A DNA stretch of 64,000 nucleotides from contig JAYZFP010000068.1 in NCBI GenBank assembly GCA_036336715.1, forward strand, positions 1 to 64,000. Reading direction: 5' to 3'. The notes under the pieces are model-generated. The model saw only the letters and a program-made list of their open reading frames with translations, was not told where the DNA came from and did no database searches. This DNA comes from JABAAE01 sp036336715. Lineage in GTDB: Bacteria > Planctomycetota > Planctomycetia > Pirellulales > Pirellulaceae. The position numbers were made by a program, and so were the translations under genes. Of the stretch, positions 36,230 through 45,195 are shown one piece after another. How positions within the stretch are numbered: the stretch's first letter is position 1; each line of letters opens with the position of its first letter.

Positions 36230-37006
36230 TCAAACGGTGGCCGTCTTCAAACGGGCCTCGCGAAGTCCCCGACTGAGAATATCACGCAACATGGGCGAAT
36301 AATCCTCGAATTTATTTTCGTCAGGACTTCCATTGGCAAACTGGTAAATCGCATCCCGTGGCTTAATCCCCAGGGAAACCAGGGTGGAGCTGATCGTTCC
36401 GTAATCCCCGTCTTTGACCACCATGCTTGGTCGGCCAGGACCGCTGGGGGCCCGGGCGAGCACCTTGCTGGCAACCGCGAGGAACTTGACAGGAGAATCA
36501 AGCGTCTGAAGTGTCAAAAGCCGACGAGCCATGGCAACCCGCTCATCACGGTGATCGTTCACATTCCTGTCGGAGACGATATTGAGCCCCTGTTCCAGCT
36601 CCAGTGCTTCCACTTCGTTGCCACCATGCACGACCCAACCGCTCTCCGAATCGGCAATGATGTAATTGACCCCTTCATACTCGTTGGTATGCAATTCCTC
36701 GACCGCGGTATTAACCGCGTCTCTGGCGGAAGCAGCCTTCAGGAGGTCGCGACAGAGCGACTCCCGGGATTTGGGTGCCATGGGCAAATTGAATTTTTTG
36801 CGGGTGGTTGCCCCAACCATCATGCCGTGCTGGTTGACCCCCAGCCAGGTACCGCCGGACGACGAGTCCATACTCGCCAGAACACGGGGTTTTCCGGATT
36901 GAATGGTCGGTTTGTTGACTTTTTGAGTAACTAACTCCTCTCGATTAAAGGCGATCAGAATGGGGGATTCGGGAACAAGCTTATACAAAACTGCCAAAAG
37001 GCTCAT
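36230..37006 (-). CDS. TANGO2/NRDE family protein with N-terminal Ser
   Basis: This 258-residue protein matches the NRDE (TANGO2-like) family. The namesake motif is FNREE (about 20-24), and SGGTWLGVNQHG with IIADSESGWVVHG are typical. The family resembles N-terminal-nucleophile hydrolases and usually begins Met-Cys; here it begins Met-Ser, one base from Cys. Ser can in principle serve as nucleophile, but the change is notable. The ATG at 37006 has no good ribosome binding site. The gene is divergent from the Gfo/Idh/MocA oxidoreductase, with a 237-nt shared upstream region. TANGO2 homologues have been linked to haem or lipid homeostasis in eukaryotes; the bacterial role is unknown. Confidence 0.82.
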   Translation of the reverse strand: MSLLAVLYKLVPESPILIAFNREELVTQKVNKPTIQSGKPRVLASMDSSSGGTWLGVNQHGMMVGATTRKKFNLPMAPKSRESLCRDLLKAASARDAVNTAVEELHTNEYEGVNYIIADSESGWVVHGGNEVEALELEQGLNIVSDRNVNDHRDERVAMARRLLTLQTLDSPVKFLAVASKVLARAPSGPGRPSMVVKDGDYGTISSTLVSLGIKPRDAIYQFANGSPDENKFEDYSPMLRDILSRGLREARLKTATV

Positions 37007-37088
37007 CCGTTTTTCGGCTCACTTTCTATCGTGTTCGTTCAGCGATTATTTAAAGATCTCAAATGTAAATAAAATACACGCGCATAAT

Positions 37089-37105
37089 ACCCCCTATTGG
37101 GGGGT
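37089..37105. promoter_or_regulatory. GC palindrome in a divergent promoter region
   Basis: ACCCCC, then TATT, then GGGGGGT forms a near-perfect palindrome embedded in A/T-rich sequence, about 85 nt from one gene start and 140 nt from the divergent one. It could be an operator for both genes or a small terminator-like hairpin; nothing distinguishes these. Confidence 0.35.
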
Positions 37106-37188
37106 TAATAAAAACCGGATCGAAAAGTGGCCCGCTAACGTCCATTTGCTGGCCCTTGCCATCACCGATTTTTTGGTTAGTCTGTTTT

Positions 37189-37215
37189 TTGACCATCGAC
37201 GTAAACTGTTATCAT
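37189..37215 (+). promoter_or_regulatory. Possible sigma-70-type promoter of the oxidoreductase-fabH unit
   Basis: TTGACC (37189-37194) and TATCAT (37210-37215) each match the consensus at five of six positions, but the spacer is only 15 nt. The predicted leader would be about 20 nt with AAGGA 8 nt before the GTG start at 37244. Confidence 0.4.
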
Positions 37216-37243
37216 TTCTAAACTTCGATCAAGGAATTTCAGC

Positions 37244-38350
37244 GTGTCCGACAAAGTCCGGATTGGCATTATTGGCGTAGGAGCGGTTTCAGATTATCAC
37301 CATTTTCCTGGTATCGAACTGGATCAACGTGCAGAATTGACGGGAATCTGTGATCTGAACAACGATTTGTTGAAGGAAAAGAAAGAGGCCTGGGGCGTCG
37401 ATTTTGCCACTAACGAACCCAATCAATTGATAGAAAACGACAATGTCGATGCCATCATTGTCGCCACACCCAACTTTACTCACCAGGAGATTTGCAAGGC
37501 AGCAGCGGAAAACGGTGTCCACATCATGTGTGAAAAACCGCTGGCTCTTTCGGCAGGTGAAGTCCGTCAGATGTACCAGGCAGCCCGGGACCATCAGGTG
37601 GTCCACATGACCGCGTTTACCTATCGATTCGCCCCTTCGATGATTTTCATGAAGCACCTGCTGAATAAGGGGGACTTGGGAGATCCACGTCATTTTCGCA
37701 GTCAAAGGTTTATCGACTGGCCGGAAACCAGTTGGGGATGGCGTCAATACAAACGACTTGCGGGAGCGGGCGACCTGTTCGACATGACGATTCATCGAAT
37801 CGACTTCGCGATCGATCTTCTGGGTCCCATTCGCTCCATTACCGGGGGTGTGGCCCGTTTCGCAGAGCGAACCGAGACCGTGGACGGAGAAAAATGCGAC
37901 CCCTCAGAGGTAGACGACTGGTCCGCCCTGATTGGGGAATTTGAGTCGGGCGCTGTCGGCGTCTGGGAGGGGACCACCCTGGCAAAAGGGTACAAGCTGA
38001 AGGGTTTCGGGCACGAATGGGCGGAAATCAATGGTAGTGAAGCGAGTGCCGTTTACAGAATGCATGACCCAAACCACCTGCTTTTTGGTAAAACTGGGGG
38101 AGATTTAGAGCCTGTACCGGTTCCTGCCGAGTTTTTGAAACCAAAAGAGAGCCCCAGGGATCCAAAAAATGGAGAACCGGGGACTGTTTTTCGGTATGAT
38201 CTTGTCTGGGAGTTTGTTTCGGCCATTTTGGAGAAACGCTCCGCAGTTCCCTGCTTTTATGATGGTTTGCGGGCCCAGATTGTTGCCGATGCGGTTTTGG
38301 AATCGCAGCAGAAAAGGGCCTGGATCGATATCCCCAACGAGCCACGGTAG
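37244..38350 (+). CDS. Gfo/Idh/MocA family oxidoreductase, cytoplasmic
   Basis: This 368-residue protein has the NAD(P)-binding motif GIIGVGAVSDYHHFPGI at the N-terminus and the family's CEKPLALS segment. The lysine in EKP and a downstream D..IH pair (FDMTIHRIDFAID) are the usual catalytic region. There is no signal peptide, unlike the exported homologue at 11.7-13.5 kb. The start is GTG 37244, with AAGGA at 8 nt. The fabH gene follows within 50 nt on the same strand, so they are probably co-transcribed, although the functional link is unclear. Substrate probably a sugar or inositol; unknown. Confidence 0.92.
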   Translation: MSDKVRIGIIGVGAVSDYHHFPGIELDQRAELTGICDLNNDLLKEKKEAWGVDFATNEPNQLIENDNVDAIIVATPNFTHQEICKAAAENGVHIMCEKPLALSAGEVRQMYQAARDHQVVHMTAFTYRFAPSMIFMKHLLNKGDLGDPRHFRSQRFIDWPETSWGWRQYKRLAGAGDLFDMTIHRIDFAIDLLGPIRSITGGVARFAERTETVDGEKCDPSEVDDWSALIGEFESGAVGVWEGTTLAKGYKLKGFGHEWAEINGSEASAVYRMHDPNHLLFGKTGGDLEPVPVPAEFLKPKESPRDPKNGEPGTVFRYDLVWEFVSAILEKRSAVPCFYDGLRAQIVADAVLESQQKRAWIDIPNEPR

Positions 38351-38391
38351 TGGTTCCGGTTGTCGGTCGTGACTCGCCAGAGAAAGAATGC

Positions 38392-39435
38392 ATGTCGACT
38401 CTTCTACCCAATACGGAACATTCCACCGGGAAACCGAGAATCAAAAGATCGGTGACGGGCGTCAGGATTCTTGGGTCCGGTTCCTATGTTCCGGAAACAG
38501 TGCTCAAGAACGAGGATCTGGCAGAACTCGGCTGTGATACCGAGTGGATCAGGCAAAGAACCGGTATTCTGGAACGCCGAATCGCGGGGGAGGACCAGGC
38601 TACCAGCGACCTGGCCTACATGGCTGCCCTGGACTGCCTGAACAAGGCGGGCATGACGGCTGACGACATCGACCTGATTCTGATTGCAACCATGACGCCG
38701 GATCACTTTGCCCCTTCGACGGCCTGCATTGTGCAAAACCGTCTCGGGTGCACAGCCCCGGCATTGGACCTCAACGCCGCCTGCTCTGGTTTCATCTACG
38801 GACTGATCACCGCTGCCCAGTTTGTAAAAACCGGATGCTACCGTCGGATCCTGTTGATTGGTGCCGAAACCATGGCCCGCACGGTCAATCCCAAGGATAT
38901 CAAAACCGTTCCACTTTTCGGTGATGCCGCCGGCGCCATCATCGTTGGACCCTCGGAAGACGGCGAAAATACTGATGGAATCCTGTCGTTTGAACTTGGT
39001 TCTGACGGTTCCCAGGGAGAACTTTTGCTGATTCCCTCCGGTGCCTTCCGCGAACCGGTAACCGTGGAACGGGTACAAAACGGCAGGCATTACCTTCAAA
39101 TGGATGGGCGTCCGGTTTTCAAGTGGGCGGTCCGACAGGTTGCCCAGGCAACCCGCAATGTAGTGGCCGATGCCGGTCTGAGCCTCGACGAGATTGATGC
39201 ATTCATCTTCCATCAAGCCAACATTCGCATTCTGGATGCAGCGGTAAATGATCTCGGGATCGATTCTGAAAAGGTCTTTACCAATCTCCACAACTATGGA
39301 AACACTTCGGCCGGCAGTGTCCCGCTGGCGGTCGACGAAGCGATCAAGGTCGGACTGATTCAGCCAGGCAGCAAATCGGTTCTCTGTGGATTTGGAGCCG
39401 GTTTAACTTGGGGTGCTGTCGTCTTCCAGTGGTAG
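38392..39435 (+). CDS. fabH: Beta-ketoacyl-ACP synthase III
   Basis: This 347-residue enzyme starts fatty acid synthesis by condensing acetyl-CoA with malonyl-ACP in the cytoplasm. The catalytic triad is visible: C131 in NAACSG, H274 in HQANIR and N304 in NYGNTSAG. The C-terminal GFGAGLTWGA is typical of FabH. The frame also opens at GTG 38350, which overlaps the previous stop by one base. I prefer ATG 38392 because GAGAAAG lies upstream and the extra 14 residues are not family-like. The NAACSG context argues against the related OleA condensing enzymes. Confidence 0.95.
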   Translation: MSTLLPNTEHSTGKPRIKRSVTGVRILGSGSYVPETVLKNEDLAELGCDTEWIRQRTGILERRIAGEDQATSDLAYMAALDCLNKAGMTADDIDLILIATMTPDHFAPSTACIVQNRLGCTAPALDLNAACSGFIYGLITAAQFVKTGCYRRILLIGAETMARTVNPKDIKTVPLFGDAAGAIIVGPSEDGENTDGILSFELGSDGSQGELLLIPSGAFREPVTVERVQNGRHYLQMDGRPVFKWAVRQVAQATRNVVADAGLSLDEIDAFIFHQANIRILDAAVNDLGIDSEKVFTNLHNYGNTSAGSVPLAVDEAIKVGLIQPGSKSVLCGFGAGLTWGAVVFQW

Positions 39436-39641
39436 ACCGGGCAGCACAAGCCAAGAGAAGTACTTCGTTTCCATGCATTTTTTCCGTGCTCCGTTTCCTT
39501 GCATTGGTTCCGTCTACTGTTTCCGCTCTCCCGATACGGTTGCCGGGTTCCCACGCCCGTGCTCAAACAGGATTCGTTGTAACGGGATGGCCCGGCTTCC
39601 GGTCACCGAGTCGGCATGGAGTTTTTCCTGAACGCAAAACC

Positions 39642-39670
39642 GGCCTCTTGCTTCACCTTTGCAAGAGGCC
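39642..39670. other. Ten-base-pair hairpin between fabH and agmatine deiminase
   Basis: GGCCTCTTGC (39642-39651) and GCAAGAGGCC (39661-39670) are perfect reverse complements with a 9-nt loop. No T-run follows on the plus strand, and only four T residues follow shortly after it on the minus strand. It may end the fabH transcript by a factor-dependent route or act in the leader of the next gene, whose start is 58 nt away. Confidence 0.55.
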
Positions 39671-39728
39671 CGCTCTCCCCGTTTGAACTGCCGGCAAAGC
39701 AAAATCCTCCACTCCCGCCAGACAGCCC

Positions 39729-40694
39729 ATGGAATCCCAGCCGATTGTTGAGTTCCCCGCAGAATGGTTGCCGCACGAAGCAACCTGGATGACCTGGCCC
39801 GAGAACGTTGAAACTTGGCCCAACAACCTGGCTGAGGCCCAGGCCGAATTTGAGAACCTCGTCCGTGCGATTGCCGAAACGGAACCGGTTTACCTGATCG
39901 CCAGCGACAAGTGGCTTCCGTTGCTGCAAAAAAAATTCGCCTCCGCCAGCCCTGTGCGACTCATTGAGATTCCGACCAACGACAGCTGGATCCGGGATTA
40001 CGGCCCCACGATGATCAAAAGCCGTGAAAAGGCGGAAACACTCGGGGTCGCTTGGTCCTACGATGGCTGGGGGAAAAAGTATCCTCCCTTTGACCTCGAC
40101 CAGGCCGCTGCGGCAGCGATCCTTGAGTCGCTCGGCCTGCCGTGCCTCCGCTCGCCGCTGGTACTGGAAGGTGGAGCGATCGAAACCAATGGACAAACCC
40201 TGCTGACGACACTTGGGTGTGTTGCGAAAAGGAATCCGGGTTGGAGCCTGGAGCAGATTGAGAGGGAACTTCGATACCGCATCGGCATCCGTGATGTCCT
40301 GTTTGTCGACGTCGATGAAATTGCCGGCGATGATACGGATGGACACATCGACCAGGCTGCCCGCTTCATCAACGAGGAAACCCTGCTCATTTCAGCCCGC
40401 CAGTGGGAGACCTTTCCAACAGACGAACTGGCCAACCGTTTCAACCTGCTGGAACTGTGTGATCCATTGGAGGAGGTCAGGTTATTCGGTAGCATTCTGC
40501 CCGCCAGTTACACCAATTTTTACTTTGCCAACGAGGTGGTTCTTGTCCCACAGTTCGGGGACCGTCACGATCCAACCGCACTGCGGAGCATTGCTGAACA
40601 TTGTCCCGACCGGGAAGTGATTGGACTCCCTTCGCGGCACCTTTCAGCCGGGCTTGGCTCGTTCCACTGCCTGACCCAGCAACAGCCGGAATAA
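39729..40694 (+). CDS. Agmatine deiminase family protein
   Basis: This 321-residue protein belongs to the peptidyl-arginine-deiminase-like family that converts agmatine to N-carbamoylputrescine plus ammonia. Diagnostic motifs are EWLPHEATWMTWP at the N-terminus, NDSWIRDYGP, LEGGAIETNG, DDTDGHIDQ and the C-terminal H313-C314-LTQQQP, in which Cys is the nucleophile. The usual partner, N-carbamoylputrescine amidohydrolase, is not adjacent; the nitrilase-family gene 7 kb away does not closely resemble it. The enzyme would feed putrescine synthesis. Confidence 0.92.
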   Translation: MESQPIVEFPAEWLPHEATWMTWPENVETWPNNLAEAQAEFENLVRAIAETEPVYLIASDKWLPLLQKKFASASPVRLIEIPTNDSWIRDYGPTMIKSREKAETLGVAWSYDGWGKKYPPFDLDQAAAAAILESLGLPCLRSPLVLEGGAIETNGQTLLTTLGCVAKRNPGWSLEQIERELRYRIGIRDVLFVDVDEIAGDDTDGHIDQAARFINEETLLISARQWETFPTDELANRFNLLELCDPLEEVRLFGSILPASYTNFYFANEVVLVPQFGDRHDPTALRSIAEHCPDREVIGLPSRHLSAGLGSFHCLTQQQPE

Positions 40695-41033
40695 TCGGCC
40701 TGACTGTCATCACCCCCCGCCAAAAAGCGGGTGACCGGGGAAGCCACCTGATCGAGTCAACGATCCATCAATCTCTGCCACGAGAAAAAGCTACGATAGG
40801 GCGAACCTCGCACCACCGGTTGCCGGCAATTCTGCATCCCTTTCAGATCACGGTACCGGGTTCAATTGATTGACCCCCAACCGGAAAGCTCGATAATGAA
40901 TGTGGGCGAGGCAAAACCTGATCCTTTGACAATTCCCGCGGGCGGGTGCCACCGACGATTCTTCTGGAACGTTCTGGCCGGTATGATTCATGCAACGGGC
41001 ATCTGACAAACGGCATCTGACAGATTCTGAACC
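40695..41033. other. Gap upstream of the secreted alpha/beta hydrolase
   Basis: About 340 nt with no supported gene. CCCGC (40716-40720) and GCGGG (40727-40731) form a small hairpin with an A-rich loop 22 nt after the agmatine deiminase stop, without a T-run. GGCATCTGACA is repeated at 40998-41008 and 41012-41022 (14-nt period), close to the next start codon. Confidence 0.5.
40998..41022. repeat. Tandem repeat with 14-bp period upstream of hydrolase gene
   Basis: GGCATCTGACA occurs at 40998-41008 and 41012-41022. The copies end 12 nt before the ATG at 41034, so they lie where the ribosome binding site would be, and none is recognisable there. Confidence 0.75.
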
Positions 41034-43538
41034 ATGAAAAACGCTGTACGATTTCGACCCGTTCCCGAAGTTTCGGGTGACTTCCCTGGCAGCCCCTGCG
41101 TGAAAACCGCTACCCGATCCCCGGTCGGGATCGGGCTGACCATCGGACTCCTGCTCCTGGTCCTGCCAGGCATCCGCGTCGCGGAAGCTCAGCACCAGGC
41201 GTCGCTATTGAACGGAATCCAGATCGAAGGGGAAGCGATGCGGGCGGTGGAAATTTTCGTGGCCGGCCAGGGTCAAATCCTGGCCATCAATGACGATGTC
41301 CGCCGCTACTGGTTCCATTCCCAATTGCTGAGAAATGAATTGGCGGCCGCCCCGCCGCTGCCGGAAGAAGTCTTCGACATTCCCCAGCCCCATGTGCAGG
41401 AGTCCTCTTCCGGCGATCCCCAGGGTATCCACATCGTCAGCGCCCAACCCTTCGACGAATTTGGTCGCCGAATCTGCACAGTCACCACGGGCAAGGTACC
41501 CACGCCCCGCATCGTTCACCAGGGAATTACCCGAATCACCCCCAGGTACTTTGTGGTTCGATGCCTGAATGAAAAAAACGCTGCATCCATTACATGGGAA
41601 ATGCGTTTCCTGACATCGACACTGCCTCGGGATACGCTGAGCCGTATTCTTCGGCACCAGGTCAAGAGCCGCAACGACCTCGACGGCCGCTTGCGGATCG
41701 TCGCCTTTTACCGACAGGCGGAGAAATATCGCGAAGCGATGTTGGAACTCAAGGCGCTGTTCCGGGACTTTCCGGAGCAGAGGACCCTGCGAAAAAAACA
41801 GATCCAGGCCCTCTCCAAAGCCCAGTCTGATTTCCAGCTCCGCCAGATCCGTCAGTTACTGGATGTGGGCCAATACAATAATGCGAGGAAAATGGTCTCC
41901 TATTTTCGTGACCGGCAGGTGGATGACGAAACACTGGTCGAACTGGGCGACATGGAAGCCGAGGCAGGATCCCACCTCAAGGACCGGGAAACCATCCTCG
42001 AGAATCTCGAGGGCATGATTGCCGAATTGAAACAGGAAGAAAAACTGCTTGGCGAAAACGCAATCAAGGTCGATGCACTGCTGGCAATCTGGAAAAAGGA
42101 ACTCAATCGCAACAACCTCTCCAGGCTGGCTGATTTCTATCGCTTCATTGATGACCCGTCGCAGCAGGCGGACGAAAAAATCTCCCTGGCGATTACCGGA
42201 TGGCTGATGGGTGCTGGCGCAGGAAAACAGAATTACGCGACGGCTCTTTCCCTGATCTCGGTGCGGGACCTGGTTCATGGCTACCTGATGGCCGACAACC
42301 CGGTCGAACGCGAAGAAATTCTGAAAAAAATGGAATCCATGGAAGGTGCTTCCGTTGAAAATATTGAAAGGATCGTCGCCCAACTGCTTCCCTACGGGGA
42401 CCTGAAGGAGGCCGAACCGCTGGGCCCCGGCTGCTACCGGATTTCCGTCCCCAGTCTTACGGAGGGTCAAACTTACGAATACGAAATCCAGCTTCCACCG
42501 GAGTACGATCCCTACCGGCGATATCCCTGCATCGTGACCCTGTGTGGCGAGGGTTCGACGCCCGGTTTGCAGCTGGACTGGTGGGCGGGCGATGCCCCCC
42601 CCGATCAGACCCACCGCGCGGGCTACGCAGGATACAACGGCTACATTGTGATTGCCCCGCTATGGCGCAAGAAAAACCAGGCGCAATACGGGTACACAGC
42701 CCACGAACATGCGGCGGTCCTGCGCAGCCTGCTGGATGCCAAGAAGAAATTTTCAATCAACAGCGACCGGGTTTTTCTCTCGGGTCATTCGATGGGGGGA
42801 GATGCCGCCTGGGATATTGGTCTTTCCCACCCGAGCCTCTGGGCCGGGGTAATCCCGATTGCCGCCTCCAACGCAAAGTACATCCGTTTTTATTCTGCCA
42901 ACCTGAAGCAGGCGTTCCCGGTTTACTTTGTACATGGCGAACATGATTACGTACGTGAGGAGGCCAACCTGCCGGAATGGAAGGACTACATGCTGTCGGC
43001 CAAGAATGATGTCATCGTCTGTCAGTACATCGGCCGGGTGCACGAGCATTTTTACGAGGAGATCGAAAACCTTTTTCGCTGGATGAAAGTCCAAAAACGG
43101 CGTGCTCCGCCCACCGACTTCAAGTGTCTCACCTATCGCCCCTGGGACAATTTTTTCTGGTGGATTGAAGTCAACAACATGGAACGGACCAACACGATCC
43201 TGCCCGAGGAGTGGATCTCCTCCAAACCCCGGTCTGCACAGGGAAAGAACAAGGCGGCCGCGACAGTTTCCGTCTCTGTGAGCAAAAATTCCACCACCGG
43301 AAACTACGTCATCCGGCTCCAGGCACCTGCAGCCAACTCAACGGTCTGGTTAAGTGGAGAAACTTTTGACCTCACCAAACGCTTCAAGATCAATGGGCGT
43401 AATGTCGAGGTAAAACCGGAAATCGAAACCCTGCTGGAAGACGTTCGACTGCGCAGGGACCGGCAGCACCCTTTTCGCGCCCGCATCGACCTGTTTCGCA
43501 AACAGTCTGCCTGGCAACAGATCGTACCTGGCAACTGA
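41034..43538 (+). CDS. Secreted alpha/beta-hydrolase with helical N-terminal region
   Basis: This 834-residue protein has a signal peptide preceded by a long polar stretch (hydrophobic core GLTIGLLLLVLPGIRVAEA, about 34-52). Residues about 150-460 are charged and largely helical, resembling TPR-like repeats. The C-terminal part is an alpha/beta hydrolase of the feruloyl-esterase/PHB-depolymerase or prolyl-oligopeptidase kind, with GHSMGG at 584-589 and nucleophile Ser586, followed by VHGEHDY with a likely acid residue and a later GRVHEHF histidine. Export to periplasm or outside is expected; substrate unknown. The last codons lie in a 17-bp tandem duplication that runs through the stop codon. 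Confidence 0.85.
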   Translation: MKNAVRFRPVPEVSGDFPGSPCVKTATRSPVGIGLTIGLLLLVLPGIRVAEAQHQASLLNGIQIEGEAMRAVEIFVAGQGQILAINDDVRRYWFHSQLLRNELAAAPPLPEEVFDIPQPHVQESSSGDPQGIHIVSAQPFDEFGRRICTVTTGKVPTPRIVHQGITRITPRYFVVRCLNEKNAASITWEMRFLTSTLPRDTLSRILRHQVKSRNDLDGRLRIVAFYRQAEKYREAMLELKALFRDFPEQRTLRKKQIQALSKAQSDFQLRQIRQLLDVGQYNNARKMVSYFRDRQVDDETLVELGDMEAEAGSHLKDRETILENLEGMIAELKQEEKLLGENAIKVDALLAIWKKELNRNNLSRLADFYRFIDDPSQQADEKISLAITGWLMGAGAGKQNYATALSLISVRDLVHGYLMADNPVEREEILKKMESMEGASVENIERIVAQLLPYGDLKEAEPLGPGCYRISVPSLTEGQTYEYEIQLPPEYDPYRRYPCIVTLCGEGSTPGLQLDWWAGDAPPDQTHRAGYAGYNGYIVIAPLWRKKNQAQYGYTAHEHAAVLRSLLDAKKKFSINSDRVFLSGHSMGGDAAWDIGLSHPSLWAGVIPIAASNAKYIRFYSANLKQAFPVYFVHGEHDYVREEANLPEWKDYMLSAKNDVIVCQYIGRVHEHFYEEIENLFRWMKVQKRRAPPTDFKCLTYRPWDNFFWWIEVNNMERTNTILPEEWISSKPRSAQGKNKAAATVSVSVSKNSTTGNYVIRLQAPAANSTVWLSGETFDLTKRFKINGRNVEVKPEIETLLEDVRLRRDRQHPFRARIDLFRKQSAWQQIVPGN

Positions 43539-43553
43539 TCGTACCTGGCAACT
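43503..43553. repeat. 17-bp tandem duplication crossing the stop codon
   Basis: GATCGTACCTGGCAACT occurs at 43520-43536 and 43537-43553, preceded by a degenerate copy in the coding region (CCTGGCAAC at 43510-43518, the same 17-nt period). The first full copy encodes the last residues and reaches into the stop codon; the second is untranslated. Confidence 0.9.
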
Positions 43554-43605
43554 GACCGATTCGGGTGCCGGGATCGCGTCCTCGCAGAGGGCCCGGGCAT
43601 CCTTC

Positions 43606-44991
43606 TCAAAGAATCATCCCTGCGATACAGGCGGTCATGCAACAGGCAATGACCCCGCCGATCATGGCCCGAAAGCCCAACTGAGCCAGATCCCTGCGGC
43701 GATCAGGGGCCAATCCGCCGATGCCGCCTATTTGAATGCCGATCGCACCAAAATTGGCAAACCCACTCAGGGCATAAGTCAAAATGACCTGGGAACGCTG
43801 CGAAAGGCGATTGGCGACCTGGCTTGAGGGATCGACGTGCTGGCTCAAATCGACGTAGGCCAGGAATTCATTGGTGGCGATTTTTTTGCCAAGCAACTTG
43901 CCCGCTTCACCGCAATCCCCTGATTCAATCCCCATCACCCAGGCGAGGGGAAAAAACAAAAGGCTGAACAGACCTTCCAGGCTCCAATGGATGTCCACCG
44001 GTACCTGTCGAAAGAGATTGATCACCCATTCAAGGGACTCGCCCGCCAGGAGCAGCAGGTAGTCGACCAGCGCAATCAGGGCCAAAAAGGCTATCAACAT
44101 GGCACCGATATTCAACGCAAGTTTCAGCCCGTCAGCAGCCCCCTGCACGGCAGCATCAAACAGGTTCTCACCCACCTCTCCCAGCTCCAGTTTCCCGGTA
44201 CCGATGGTCTGGGGGGTTTCTGTTTCGGGGACCATGATCTTGGCCACCATCAGGGCTGCAGGTGCCGAGATAATCGATGCGGTCAGCAGGTGCCCGGCAC
44301 TGATATTCAGACCGGCATAGATGGCCATCAGACCACCGCTGATGGTGGAAAAACCACCCACCATCATGGCCATCATCTCCGACCGGGTCATGGTGGGAAT
44401 ATAGGGTTTGACCACCAGGGGGGCTTCCGTGTGCCCGACGAATACATTCGCGGCGCAGGAAAGGCTCTCCGCTCCCGAGGTTCGAAACGTCTTCTGCATC
44501 ATCCAACCCATGGCACTGACGATCCGGGGCATGATCCTCAGATGGTAGAGCACCGACATCAGGGATGAAAAAAAAATGACCGTCGGCAGCACACCAAATG
44601 CGAACGTCCTGAGAAGCGATTTCTGTTCATTCTCGGCAGCCAGCTCCGCATCCTTTTCATCGGCAATTTCCCTCGCCTTGGGTCTCTCGTCAGGAGCGTT
44701 GGTCCTGAAGACAAACTCGCGGCCTTCATCCGTAAATTCCTCGAGCTTGCCGAAAAAGGAGTCGACGGCTGCAAAAACGACTCCGTTTTCAAAACGGTCC
44801 TTTCCCTGGCTGTCCGGAAAGGTCAGATTGCGGGTACTGAAAATGGCGACCGCGAATACCAGTTGCATTGCCAACCCGCCGAGAACAATCCGCCAGTTGA
44901 ACCGCTGACGTCGGGTGCTCAGCAGCCAAGCGCAGAACACAAAAACAAAAAGCCCGCCAAAACTGGTCAGCCGAAGCTGAAAGTCTTCCAT
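43606..44991 (-). CDS. Concentrative nucleoside transporter (NupC/CNT family)
   Basis: This 461-residue inner-membrane protein imports nucleosides by cation symport. Family hallmarks are present: GVLPTVIFFSSLMSVLYHL, AESLSCAANVFVGHTEAPLVVKPYIPTMTRSE with the substrate-binding residues, a second conserved block around GIESGDCGEAGKLLGKKIATNEFLAY, and LSGFANFGAIGIQIGGIG. About ten hydrophobic segments are visible. A charged insertion of about 60 residues follows the second one. The start is ATG 44991, with GAGGTG 7 nt upstream. The gene is convergent with the hydrolase and divergent from the next esterase. Confidence 0.95.
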   Translation of the reverse strand: MEDFQLRLTSFGGLFVFVFCAWLLSTRRQRFNWRIVLGGLAMQLVFAVAIFSTRNLTFPDSQGKDRFENGVVFAAVDSFFGKLEEFTDEGREFVFRTNAPDERPKAREIADEKDAELAAENEQKSLLRTFAFGVLPTVIFFSSLMSVLYHLRIMPRIVSAMGWMMQKTFRTSGAESLSCAANVFVGHTEAPLVVKPYIPTMTRSEMMAMMVGGFSTISGGLMAIYAGLNISAGHLLTASIISAPAALMVAKIMVPETETPQTIGTGKLELGEVGENLFDAAVQGAADGLKLALNIGAMLIAFLALIALVDYLLLLAGESLEWVINLFRQVPVDIHWSLEGLFSLLFFPLAWVMGIESGDCGEAGKLLGKKIATNEFLAYVDLSQHVDPSSQVANRLSQRSQVILTYALSGFANFGAIGIQIGGIGGLAPDRRRDLAQLGFRAMIGGVIACCMTACIAGMIL

Positions 44992-45195
44992 TTTTTGCAC
45001 CTCGAGGATCGCTGGAATCGCCACCCACATTAAACCGGTTGCGAGCCCCCATGGAAAGAGACTGCGGCCGGCAAGCGTCTGATCCTGCAGAATTCGGGCA
45101 GCATGGGTTATCCCCGCCGGCAGTCCACGCTGTTGATGGTACGGCTGTTTCGGGTCCGTTAAGATGAAGTGGATTCATCCCGAACTGGATTTACC

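Noticed and set aside
38392..39435. fabH homologue as OleA of olefin synthesis
   Set aside because: The active-site contexts (NAACSG, HQANIR, NYGNTSAG) are those of standard FabH.
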